DNA from: Frankiales bacterium | Lineage (GTDB): Bacteria; Actinomycetota; Actinomycetes; Mycobacteriales; SCTD01 | Reading direction: 5' to 3' | Assembly (NCBI GenBank): GCA_025465145.1 | Contig: JAODNS010000195.1 | Coordinates: forward strand, 1-9,178 | Length of the DNA stretch: 9,178 bases | Shown here: in pieces, positions 1-6,206 of the stretch | How the letters are laid out: every line of letters begins with the position of its first letter | Position numbering within the stretch: position 1 is the first letter of the stretch | Notes under the pieces: generated by a model | Told to the model about the DNA's origin: nothing | What the model saw: only the letters and a program-made list of their open reading frames with translations | The model's database searches: none | Program-made: the position numbers and the translations under genes

Positions 1-614
1 GCCTCGAGCTGGGCGAGCACGGCGGCGGAGCGCTCCTGCAGGGCCTCCAGCTGCGCGTCGAGCCGCGCCTGCTCCTCCTGGGCCAGGCGACGGAGCCCGG
101 CGAGCTGGTCCGCCCGGTCCTGGCTGCCGGCGCGCTGCCGGGCAAGGGCCTCGACGGCGCCGCGCTGGGTCGCGCCGATCCGGCGCAGGACGTTCAGGGT
201 CTCGAGCGACCGGGTCAGCGCGAGCGGGTCGACGGTGGTGACGAGGGTCCACGTCTCGGGCAGCGGGCGGGTGTACGCGCGGCGGGCCACGGCATTCACG
301 CGTGCCTGCGCGTCGGCGGTCCGCTGCGCGTCGTGCTCGGTACGGCGCTGCGCGGCGAACTGCCGCTGCAGCAGCGCCTCGAAACGGGCGGTGCCCTCCT
401 CCCACGCGACCGCGCCGGCAGCCAGTTCGGCGCCGGCCCGCTCCACGGCCGCCTGCATCGCCTTGACCTGCTCCTGCACGGAGCCGCCACCTGCCGACGG
501 ACGCGCCGCCGGCGCCGCGGACGCGGGCGGCGAGAGCACGGCCGTGGCGGCGGCACAGGCGAGCACGGCAACGAGCGCGCGCGCCAGCACACGGGCACGC
601 CGCGGAGAGGTCAC
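1..614 (-). CDS. Secreted coiled-coil protein, N-terminal part (PcsB/RipC-like N-domain), cut by window edge
   Basis: The minus-strand frame stays open from a GTG at 614 to the window edge, giving 204 residues. Residues 1-33 look like a signal peptide: MTSPRRARVLARALVAVL, then a hydrophobic stretch ending in an AxA site (A31-S32-A33). Cys20 in VLAC could be read as a lipobox, but it sits early in the hydrophobic core. After it come two Ala/Gln/Glu/Arg-rich helical stretches (about 45-115 and 145-204), split by a segment with RAYTRPLPETWTLVTTVDPL. Long helix, short hydrophobic segment, long helix is the pattern of the N-terminal coiled coils of peptidoglycan hydrolases and their activators (PcsB, RipC). 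The C-terminus is missing, so a hydrolase domain beyond the edge cannot be excluded. The gene begins 39 nt after the NlpC/P60 stop, in the same frame, and is probably co-transcribed with it. The Shine-Dalgarno site is weak; GTG at 590 is a less likely start because it removes the basic n-region. Confidence 0.82.
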   Translation of the reverse strand, partial: MTSPRRARVLARALVAVLACAAATAVLSPPASAAPAARPSAGGGSVQEQVKAMQAAVERAGAELAAGAVAWEEGTARFEALLQRQFAAQRRTEHDAQRTADAQARVNAVARRAYTRPLPETWTLVTTVDPLALTRSLETLNVLRRIGATQRGAVEALARQRAGSQDRADQLAGLRRLAQEEQARLDAQLEALQERSAAVLAQLE

Positions 615-653
615 CCTCAGGAGTTCGGCGGATCGGGCGCCCCGCTGAAGCGG

Positions 654-1445
654 CTACGCGCTGGTGACGCGCCCGACGGCGTACGAGCTCGCGTAGATCC
701 GGCGCAGGCTGACGTTCTTGCCCGCGCGCGGCGCGTCCCACATCATCCCGTCGCCGGCGTAGATGCCGACGTGGCCGTTGCCGTCCATGAAGACCAGGTC
801 GCCGGGGCGCGCGTTGGCGCGGGAGACCGCCTGCACCGACGAGCGCTGCGCCGACGCGTTGTGCGGCAGGCTCTTGCCGAGCCGGCCGAAGACGTACCGC
901 GTGAAGCCGCTGCAGTCGAACGCGCTCGGGCCGACCGCGCCGTAGCGGTACGGCTTGCCGTTGTGGCGGCGCGCCTCGGCGAGAACGCGCTCGCCGAAGT
1001 TCTCGACGTCGATGACGACGCTGCCGCTCGTCGCGGAGGTGGTGGTCTCCGAGCCGCGGTAGTGGGCGCGGACGCGCGTGTCGCGGGTGACCGAGACGGT
1101 GGTGTGCGCGAGGCCGTCGCTGGTCGTGGACGCCTTGGCGATCGTGCGCCAGCCGCTGCCCTCGGGGATCTGCACCTCGACGGGCTCGCCGTTGAGGTAG
1201 TGGCCGTCGCTGAGCAGGCGGATGCTCACCGGCGCGGAGCCGGGCCGCACGGCGGAGCCGGGGCCGGAGACGCGGACGGCGCCGTCCTGCTGCTCCGCGG
1301 CGTGCGCCGGCGCGGTCGCGGCGAGGGGGATCAGGAAGCTGCCGACCGCGGAGGCGGCGGCGACGCGGGCCGGTGCCTGCGACGGGCGCGCGTGGCGGGC
1401 CTGGTATCGCGGCTTGGCATGGCGGGCGTGCTTGGGGCTGGACAT
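654..1445 (-). CDS. Secreted NlpC/P60 family peptidoglycan hydrolase
   Basis: A 263-residue exported cysteine peptidase, expected to cut peptide stems of peptidoglycan (typically the D-Glu to diamino acid bond in this family). Residues 1-50 are a long, His/Arg-rich signal peptide ending in a hydrophobic run and APAHA. Residues about 55-145 form a beta-rich region (SVSIRLLSDGHYLNGEP-like) that resembles an Ig/SH3-like wall-binding or spacer module. Residues about 150-263 are the NlpC/P60 domain: nucleophile Cys178 in FDCSGF, His225 in GHVGIY, and Asp237 in MWDAPRAG as the likely third residue. All catalytic positions are present. The ATG at 1445 is preferred because GAGAGG (minus 1461-1456) lies 10 nt upstream and the signal peptide starts there; the open frame to 1694 only reads through the riboswitch. 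Transcript control by c-di-AMP is expected from the leader. The next gene (from 614) is a coiled-coil protein that may partner it, like a split RipA-type protein. Confidence 0.93.
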   Translation of the reverse strand: MSSPKHARHAKPRYQARHARPSQAPARVAAASAVGSFLIPLAATAPAHAAEQQDGAVRVSGPGSAVRPGSAPVSIRLLSDGHYLNGEPVEVQIPEGSGWRTIAKASTTSDGLAHTTVSVTRDTRVRAHYRGSETTTSATSGSVVIDVENFGERVLAEARRHNGKPYRYGAVGPSAFDCSGFTRYVFGRLGKSLPHNASAQRSSVQAVSRANARPGDLVFMDGNGHVGIYAGDGMMWDAPRAGKNVSLRRIYASSYAVGRVTSA

Positions 1446-1455
1446 GGCGGAGCGA

Positions 1456-1620
1456 CCTCTCGGACGCCTGCGGGGTGAGCTGTCGGGCTCGGGCGGAGAG
1501 TGCCCGGCTCGTCTGCGGCTGCAGACGGGCTTCGCCCCGAGGTCGGACCAGCGTTCGGTCCGTCCGTGGAGAGGTGGTTCCCCCGTTCCCGCCCGGGGTA
1601 CGGAGCGCCTGTCGAGGACC
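1456..1620 (-). promoter_or_regulatory. ydaO/yuaA-type cyclic-di-AMP riboswitch ahead of the NlpC/P60 gene
   Basis: Read on the minus strand, the leader has the conserved blocks of the ydaO-yuaA class in order: CGCTCCG (1607-1601), GGGGGAACCA (1584-1575), GGGGCGAAGCC (1538-1528), and CCCGAGCCCGACAGCT (1493-1478) followed by ACCCCGCAGGCG. P1 can form between CGCT (1607-1604) and GGCG (1468-1465). Internal hairpins are CGTCTGC-AGCC-GCAGACG (1527-1510) and CGGACC/GGTCCG (1562-1557 with 1549-1544). The class binds c-di-AMP and is well known upstream of cell-wall hydrolase genes in actinobacteria. The ribosome-binding site GAGAGG (1461-1456) abuts the aptamer, and CTCG (1616-1613) can pair with CGAG (1462-1459), so control of translation is plausible. 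That mechanism is inferred; no T-tract terminator is visible between the aptamer and ATG. The 125 nt from 1621 to 1745 hold the promoter region for this RNA and for the divergent oxidoreductase; I could not place a convincing -35/-10 pair. Confidence 0.9.
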
Positions 1621-1745
1621 AGGGGCGGGACTCGGCGGCTGGTCGGCGCGGTGCAGTCACCAGCCTGCCTCAGCTGAAACGCGAACGCAGCCACCTCGGC
1701 GCGTGAGCCTCGTCACGCGCGACCGCCATTCCACAGGATCGTCCC

Positions 1746-2553
1746 GTGACCTCGCCACCCGTCTACGTCGTCGGCGGCGGTCACAACGGCCTCGTCGCCG
1801 CCTGCTACCTCGCCCGCGCCGGTCGCCGCGTCGTCGTGCTGGAGGCTGCCGACCGGCCCGGCGGCGGCTCCCGTACGGACGAGACGATCCCCGGGCACCT
1901 GTTCGACACGCACTCGGCCGCGCACAACATCATCAACATGACGTCGATACCGGCGGAGCTGGACCTGGCCGGGCGGGGCTCGAGTACCTGCCGATGGAGC
2001 CGTTCGCGACGGGGGTCTTCCGGGACGGCCGGATCGTGCGCTTCTCGCGCGACGTCGAGCAGACGGTCGCGTCCATCGCCGAGCACGACCCAGCCGACGC
2101 CGCCGCGTACCGGGACTTCATGGCCCCCGCGATCCCGCTGGTGCGCACCGCGGTCAGCGGGCTGGAGAGCGGGTCCAGCCGCGGCGGGGTGGCCAAGGCA
2201 GTGACCGGTCAGCTGTGGCCGCTGCTGCAGGCGGTGCGGCGCTCCGGTGGCCCGGCCGCCCTGGTCCACGACCTGGTCACGCCGTACGGGTCGCTGCTCG
2301 AGACGGTGCTGCGCTCGGACCTCACCCGCGTGCCCGTCTCGGCCTTCGCCGCGCACTCCTGGACATCAGCCTGGACCAGCTCGCCTTCGTGCGGCCGACC
2401 CGGCGGCTCGCCGGGCACACCGTGCCGGGGGTCGCGGGGCTGTTCGCCTGCGGCGCGTCGACGGCGCCCGTCGGCGGCATCGCGGGCAGCAGCGGGAAGG
2501 CCGCGGCGCTCGCTGTGCTGGCCGGCGGAACCTCCCTGGACGCACCTCGCTAG
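1746..2553 (+). pseudogene. Decayed FAD-dependent oxidoreductase (phytoene desaturase / PYROXD2-like)
   Basis: The N-terminus is a classic FAD Rossmann fold: VYVVGGGHNGLVAACYLARA, then VVVLEAADRPGGGSRTDE, from a GTG at 1746 with AGGA (1736-1739 region) upstream. The frame breaks near 1970: restoring one G to the run in ctggccgggcggggctcg joins AELDLAG to GLEYLPMEPFATGVFRDGR. The second piece runs to about 2358 (ends SAFAAHS). The C-terminal FAD-binding part is then found in a third frame, from LDISLDQLAFVRPTRRL to GGTSLDAPR and a TAG at 2551-2553. In intact relatives (roughly 500-580 residues) DxSLDQL lies near the C-terminus, so some 250 internal residues are gone. About 270 codons remain in three frames: roughly 1746-1970, 1971-2358 and 2359-2553. 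Catalytic function is not expected. The family acts on polyisoprenoid or other hydrophobic substrates; the specific substrate cannot be told. One base of homopolymer loss could be a sequencing error, but the large internal loss could not. Confidence 0.85.
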
Positions 2554-2554
2554 G

Positions 2555-3304
2555 GTGAGGGTCGTCCCCCAGCAGACTCCCCGGATCGGGTTCCTCTTGC
2601 ACGTCCAGCCTCCGCCTCCGGCCCGTCGGCGCGCCGTGGTCCCGGCCGCGCTGCTCGGCCTGGTCGGGGTCGCGCTCGGGCTGCTCGCCGTGCTGCCGGG
2701 GCCTGCGACGGACGTGCTCGTCTCCGCCGGTGCGGTCGAGCCGGTCGTCGAGGTCCTGGTCGAGCCGCCGCCGGTGCGCGCGGCCGTCGTGCCCAACGCG
2801 TCGAAGCCGGCGCCGAAGCCGGCCGTGAAGCCGGCGGCGAAGAAGCCGGTCGCGAAGCAGGTGGTCCGGCCGGCCGCCAAGCGCGTCTCGCGCAGCAAGC
2901 GGGCCGTCGTCAGCGCCGGCTACGCGTGCCCGGTCGACGGGCCGCACCACTTCACCAACGACTGGGGCGACGCCCGCGCCGGGCACCGCCACCAGGGCAC
3001 GGACGTGCTCGCGCCGTACGGTTCCCGCGTCGTCGCCGTCACCTCCGGCGTGGTCAAGACCGCCTACAGCAGTTCGGGCGGCGTCTCGCTCTACCTGCGC
3101 GGCGACGACGGCACGGAGTACTTCTACGCGCACAACGCGAGCAACGTCGCGAGCAGCGGCGAGCGGGTCGCCGCCGGCGAGCTCATCGCGTACGTCGGCA
3201 ACAGCGGCAACGCGCGCGGCGGCCCGTCCCACGTGCACTTCGAGCGGCACCCCGGCGGCGGGGCCGCGGTGAACCCGTACCCGTTCCTGTCCCGCATCTG
3301 CTGA
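2555..3304 (+). CDS. M23 (LytM-type) metallopeptidase, secreted or membrane-anchored
   Basis: A 249-residue zinc endopeptidase of the lysostaphin/LytM type, predicted to cut peptidoglycan cross-links or to be a wall hydrolase activator. Residues 24-50 hold ARRR followed by a hydrophobic segment (VVPAALLGLVGVALGLLAVLP): a signal peptide or N-terminal anchor. Residues 78-117 are a Lys/Pro/Ala-rich linker (SKPAPKPAVKPAAKKPVAK), a usual wall-spanning spacer. The M23 domain fills about 125-249. Zinc ligands are present: H146 and D150 in HRHQGTD, and H228 in SHVHFE, with H226 as the catalytic partner, so it should be active. The start is uncertain: GTG 2555 lies one base after the pseudogene stop, which fits an old operon; TTG 2597 (starting HVQPPPPARRR) gives a neater signal peptide; GTG 2636 would remove the basic residues. 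None has a strong Shine-Dalgarno site. Confidence 0.88.
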   Translation: MRVVPQQTPRIGFLLHVQPPPPARRRAVVPAALLGLVGVALGLLAVLPGPATDVLVSAGAVEPVVEVLVEPPPVRAAVVPNASKPAPKPAVKPAAKKPVAKQVVRPAAKRVSRSKRAVVSAGYACPVDGPHHFTNDWGDARAGHRHQGTDVLAPYGSRVVAVTSGVVKTAYSSSGGVSLYLRGDDGTEYFYAHNASNVASSGERVAAGELIAYVGNSGNARGGPSHVHFERHPGGGAAVNPYPFLSRIC

Positions 3305-3318
3305 CGTAGGATTGTCGC

Positions 3319-3421
3319 CGAAGGGGAGTAGCTCCAACGGCAGAGACGTCGACATCCTGGCGCGCCCCGCGCCCGGCCTCTGCGTCCGCCCGGTCCGCCG
3401 GGCGGGTGAGCGAGACCTTCG
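3319..3421 (+). promoter_or_regulatory. yybP-ykoY manganese riboswitch aptamer
   Basis: The two signature loops of the yybP-ykoY class are both present: AAGGGGAGTAGC (3321-3332) and GGGTGAGCGAGACCTTCG (3404-3421), with GACATCCTGG (3351-3360) between. P1 pairs CGAAGG (3319-3324) with CCTTCG (3416-3421). P2 pairs GCTC (3331-3334) with GAGC (3408-3411). P3 pairs GCAGAG (3340-3345) with CTCTGC (3378-3383). P4 is GCCCGG-TCCG-CCGGGC (3388-3403). The class senses Mn2+ and commonly switches on Mn exporters; the gene downstream is exactly such an exporter, which supports the call independently. Pairings were worked out by eye, not folded by software. Confidence 0.93.
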
Positions 3422-3463
3422 ACCGTGGCAGCGCGCTGCCGGGTCGAAGACGTCCCCGTCTCT
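3417..3463 (+). promoter_or_regulatory. Expression platform of the Mn2+ riboswitch: alternative hairpin competing with P1
   Basis: Immediately 3' of the aptamer is a strong inverted repeat, CTTCGACC (3417-3424) with GGTCGAAG (3442-3449), holding an inner stem GGCAGC (3427-3432) with GCTGCC (3435-3440). Its 5' arm reuses the 3' strand of aptamer P1, so P1 and this hairpin cannot form together. A second small hairpin follows (AGACG 3448-3452 with CGTCT 3457-3461), and CGTCTCT (3457-3463) can instead pair with AGAGACG (3342-3348) inside P3. This is the layout of a switch: without Mn2+ the hairpin would form, with Mn2+ P1 would win. No T-tract follows, so whether it ends transcription or affects translation is inference. 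The site lies 19 nt or more upstream of the GGAGG at 3482. Confidence 0.7.
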
Positions 3464-3491
3464 GGTCCGCAGCGCGGCGCCGGAGGAACCT

Positions 3492-4067
3492 GTGGACCTG
3501 AGCACCGCCGCAACCGTCTTCGTCGTCGTCTTCCTCGCTGAGCTCCCCGACAAGAGCCTGCTCGCGACCCTCGTGCTCGGCACCCGCTACCCCGGCCGCT
3601 GGGTGTGGACCGGCGTCAGTGCCGCGTTCCTCGTCCACGTCGCGATCGCCTGCGCCGCCGGGCGGCTGCTGACCCTGGCTCCGCGCCGGGTCGTCGAGGT
3701 GGTCGTCGCCGTGCTGTTCGCGGTCGGCGCCTACCTGCTGCTCCGCCCCGAGGCGGAGGCGGAGGTGGATGTGCCCGAGCCGCCCGCGCCCCGGCTGTGG
3801 CCGGTGCTCGCCACCAGCTTCGGGCTCGTCTTCGTCGGCGAGTGGGGCGACATCACGCAGCTCGCCACGGCCAACCTCGTGGCGCGCTACGACGACGCGC
3901 TGTCCGTGGGCGTGGGCGCGGCGGCGGGCCTGCTCACCGCCGCCGCGGTCGCGGTGACGGCCGGCCGGGCGCTGACCCGGCGCGTGCCGCTCGGGCTCGT
4001 GCGCCGCTGCGCCGGCCTGCTGCTCGCGGCCTTCGCGCTCGTGGCGCTGGTCAGCGTCCTGCGCTAG
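3492..4067 (+). CDS. TMEM165/GDT1 (UPF0016) family manganese/cation exporter
   Basis: A 191-residue, very hydrophobic inner-membrane protein with about six membrane segments in two homologous halves. Each half carries the family's acidic motif: ELPDKS (E17, D20) and EWGDIT (E117, D120). The halves are joined by a cytoplasmic acidic/Pro linker (PEAEAEVDVPEPPAP, 86-100). The first motif has Pro instead of the usual Gly (ExGDK/R). Members export Mn2+ (bacterial) or move Mn2+/Ca2+ against H+ (eukaryotic). The start is GTG 3492, with GGAGG at 3482-3486, five bases upstream; the open frame further upstream is the riboswitch. Both the upstream Mn2+ riboswitch and the family motifs point to relief of manganese excess. 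The TAG stop shares a CTAG with the stop of the convergent Asp-box gene. Confidence 0.93.
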   Translation: MDLSTAATVFVVVFLAELPDKSLLATLVLGTRYPGRWVWTGVSAAFLVHVAIACAAGRLLTLAPRRVVEVVVAVLFAVGAYLLLRPEAEAEVDVPEPPAPRLWPVLATSFGLVFVGEWGDITQLATANLVARYDDALSVGVGAAAGLLTAAAVAVTAGRALTRRVPLGLVRRCAGLLLAAFALVALVSVLR

Positions 4068-5434
4068 TCCAGGATCGCGATCGCCGGGCTGTGCCCGTCC
4101 GGGTTCGTCGACGGGACGGTGTCGCGCACCTGCGCCTTCGGGGTGCTCTTGTCGTCGAAGGACGCGACGATCCGGCCGTTCGGCAGCAGCGCGACGCTCG
4201 GGAAGTCGAACCGGTCGGACAGCGCAGACACGACGCCGATCCCGGTGGCCAGGTCGCCGCGGCCGACGGCGTATGTCTTGAGCAGCCGCGGCTGCGCCTT
4301 GCTGACGTCGACCCGCCACACGAGGTCCTGGCCGACCTTGGTGCGCTTGTCGTTGACACGGGTCGCCACGACCGCCTGGCCGAGCTTGCCGTTCACCTTC
4401 ACGTCGAAGAAGTCGCTCGACGCGAACGGCTGCTCGCCCGGCGTCGTCAGCGTCATGCGCTTCCAGCTGCGTCCGCCGTCGCGCGACGTCGACAGCTCGA
4501 GCTCGTTGTTGGCCGTCTGCTCGACCTGCGTCAGCCAGCCGCGCGAGTCCTGCCGGACGACGCCCTTCGGCACCCACGGCAGCTGCACGCACTCCCACGT
4601 CGTGGTGCTCGCGTTGAGCCGCGCCGCCGGGCACGGCAGCCCGTCGGAGTCGTTGTTGAGCAGCAGCACGCCACCGGCGTTGAGCGGCACGGTGTAGGTC
4701 CCGGGGTTCGGCTGCCACGAGTCGGCGTCCGGGTTCTTCACCACCGGGATCGTCATGCGTACCGGCTCGCTGGTCGCCTCGTTCGCCGGGGTGCTGACGG
4801 TCGTGTACGACAGGCCGTCGCCGCTGATCAGCTCGACCTGCTTGGTGACCGTCCCGCCGCGCACGATCGTCACGTACGGCACCTTGACGCCGTCGAGGAC
4901 GAACGGGCCCTTCGCGTACGTGATCCACTCGCGGTCGAAGAACGGCGTCTTGAGGGGGGCCTCCGCGACCTGCCACGTCTTGGTCTTCGCGGTGTACTTC
5001 ACGCCCTGCAGGTGGTCGCCGGTGTACGGGTCCCAGCCGATGCCGAACACGTCGCCGCCGGGGCCGCCGACGAGGGCGCCCTCGCCGTTGTAGAGCGGCG
5101 TGAGGAAGTCGACCTGCGCCCAGGTCCTGCCGTTGTCGTCGCTGTAGTACGGGAGCGATCCGCCGTACTCGAGGATCCGTCCGCCGGCGTTCGCGACGTA
5201 CGTCTCGCAGCAGTTGCCGCCGGTGGGTGTCCAGTGCCACTTCGCGCTGCCGTTGACGCGGCCCGCGGCGTCGAACGTCTTGTACGTCGCGGCGTTCGAC
5301 ACCGACGGGTACGGCTTCGGGGTGGCCGGCGTCGACGGGACGCTCGGCCCGGCGACGGCGGTGCCGACGGCGAGCGCGGACAGGGCGAGGACGACGATCG
5401 GCGTACGGCGCATGCCGTCGTTGTTCGCCGTCAC
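4064..5434 (-). CDS. Secreted Asp-box (BNR) beta-propeller-like protein, sialidase-superfamily fold
   Basis: A 456-residue exported protein with no exact family I can name. Residues 8-29 (MRRTPIVVLALSALAVGTAV) form a signal peptide; a Pro/Ser/Thr-rich stretch follows (30-46). Two Asp boxes (SxDxGxTW) are visible: S98-DDNGRT-W105 and S317-RDGGRS-W324, with weaker strand-turn repeats between, as in sialidase/BNR propellers. A Cys-Cys pair (C75-C76 in GGNCCETY) and C268, C282 could form disulfides. The Arg triad and Tyr/Glu of true sialidases cannot be assigned by eye, so enzyme activity should not be assumed; a binding or structural propeller is as likely. GTG 5434 is chosen because AGGAG (minus 5447-5443) lies 8 nt upstream; ATG 5413 is the alternative. 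It is divergent from the response regulator across a 76-bp gap, and its stop overlaps that of the exporter gene. Confidence 0.82.
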   Translation of the reverse strand: MTANNDGMRRTPIVVLALSALAVGTAVAGPSVPSTPATPKPYPSVSNAATYKTFDAAGRVNGSAKWHWTPTGGNCCETYVANAGGRILEYGGSLPYYSDDNGRTWAQVDFLTPLYNGEGALVGGPGGDVFGIGWDPYTGDHLQGVKYTAKTKTWQVAEAPLKTPFFDREWITYAKGPFVLDGVKVPYVTIVRGGTVTKQVELISGDGLSYTTVSTPANEATSEPVRMTIPVVKNPDADSWQPNPGTYTVPLNAGGVLLLNNDSDGLPCPAARLNASTTTWECVQLPWVPKGVVRQDSRGWLTQVEQTANNELELSTSRDGGRSWKRMTLTTPGEQPFASSDFFDVKVNGKLGQAVVATRVNDKRTKVGQDLVWRVDVSKAQPRLLKTYAVGRGDLATGIGVVSALSDRFDFPSVALLPNGRIVASFDDKSTPKAQVRDTVPSTNPDGHSPAIAILD

Positions 5435-5461
5435 GCCCGCGTCTCCTGCTGGCAGCGGACG

Positions 5462-5490
5462 CGCAGCGGGCTCACAGGGAACGCACAGGG
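5462..5490 (+). promoter_or_regulatory. 11-bp-period direct repeat, likely response-regulator binding site in a divergent promoter
   Basis: In the 76-bp gap between the divergent Asp-box and response-regulator genes, CACAGGG occurs at 5473-5479 and again at 5484-5490, one helical turn apart. A degenerate third copy (CGCAGCG, five of seven bases) sits 11 bp earlier at 5462-5468. OmpR/PhoB-type regulators bind head-to-tail direct repeats with this spacing, and self-regulation is common. CAGACT (5499-5504) is a -10-like hexamer six bases before the GTG at 5511, so the regulator mRNA could be leaderless. Binding is inferred from spacing and position only. Confidence 0.5.
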
Positions 5491-5510
5491 TCCGGGCGCA
5501 GACTGCTCGG

Positions 5511-6206
5511 GTGACCGCTGAAGCCCGCCTGCTGGTCGTCGACGACGAGCCGAATATCGTCGAGCTGCTGTCCGCGTCGCTGCGGTACGCCGGCTTCGAG
5601 GTGGAGACCGCGACGAACGGGGCCGCCGCACTGCAGGTGGCGCGGACGTTCCGGCCGGACCTGCTCGTCCTCGACGTGATGATGCCGGAGATGGACGGCT
5701 TCGAGCTCGTCCGGCGGCTGCGCGGCGACGGCACCCGTACGCCGGTGCTGTTCCTCACCGCCCGCGACGCCACCGAGGACAAGGTCACCGGGCTGACGCT
5801 GGGCGGCGACGACTACGTCACGAAGCCGTTCAGCCTCGAGGAGGTCGTGGCCCGCATCCGCGCCGTGCTGCGCCGCACGTCCGAGAACGAGGCGCGTACG
5901 GCGACCCGGCTGGAGTTCGCCGATCTCGAGCTCGACGACGAGACGCACGAGGTGTGGAAGGCCGGCTCGCCGGTGTCGCTGTCGCCGACGGAGTTCAAGC
6001 TGCTGCGGTACTTCCTCGCGAACCCGGGCCGGGTGCTGAGCAAGGCGCAGATCCTCGACCACGTCTGGAACTACGACTTCGGCGGCGACGCGAACGTCGT
6101 GGAGTCCTACGTCTCCTACCTGCGCCGCAAGGTCGACACCAGCGAGCCGCGGCTGCTGCAGACGCTGCGGGGGGTGGGGTACGTGCTGCGCCGGCCCGCG
6201 GCGTGA
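5511..6206 (+). CDS. OmpR/PhoB-family two-component response regulator
   Basis: A 231-residue cytoplasmic transcription factor. The receiver domain (about 4-120) has the acidic pair D11-D12, phosphoacceptor D55 in LLVLDVMMPEMDG, T83 and K105 in YVTKPF: all phosphorylation residues are intact. The winged-helix DNA-binding domain (about 133-228) ends with the usual SYVSYLRRKVD and LLQTLRGVGYVLR. The best start is GTG 5511 (VTAEARLLVVDDE); there is no clear Shine-Dalgarno site, and a -10-like CAGACT just upstream suggests a leaderless message. The long frame upstream to 5214 is antisense to the Asp-box gene and not part of the protein. The kinase gene follows with a GTGA overlap. The pair resembles the actinobacterial TcrX/PrrA/MprA-type OmpR group, but I cannot assign one ortholog. 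Confidence 0.96.
   Translation: MTAEARLLVVDDEPNIVELLSASLRYAGFEVETATNGAAALQVARTFRPDLLVLDVMMPEMDGFELVRRLRGDGTRTPVLFLTARDATEDKVTGLTLGGDDYVTKPFSLEEVVARIRAVLRRTSENEARTATRLEFADLELDDETHEVWKAGSPVSLSPTEFKLLRYFLANPGRVLSKAQILDHVWNYDFGGDANVVESYVSYLRRKVDTSEPRLLQTLRGVGYVLRRPAA

Noticed and set aside
1621..1745. Promoters for the NlpC/P60 and oxidoreductase genes
   Set aside because: Several weak hexamers exist, but no -35/-10 pair stood out on either strand, so none is annotated.
1373..3304. A single 643-residue plus-strand reading frame
   Set aside because: It runs antisense through the NlpC leader and riboswitch, then through part of the pseudogene, then into the M23 gene. Only 2555-3304 reads as a real protein.
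3448..3461. An intrinsic terminator in the exporter leader
   Set aside because: The small AGACG/CGTCT hairpin has no following T run, so it is reported only as part of the switch region.
3183..5240. A 685-residue minus-strand reading frame
   Set aside because: It is a high-GC shadow over the M23, riboswitch, exporter and Asp-box genes, with Arg/Ala/Gly-rich low-complexity sequence and no domain.
4064..5434. A true sialidase (neuraminidase)
   Set aside because: Two Asp boxes support the fold, but the Arg triad and other catalytic residues could not be identified, so the enzyme name is not used.
5214..5510. N-terminal extension of the response regulator
   Set aside because: The extra residues are antisense to the Asp-box gene, and the receiver domain begins properly from GTG 5511.
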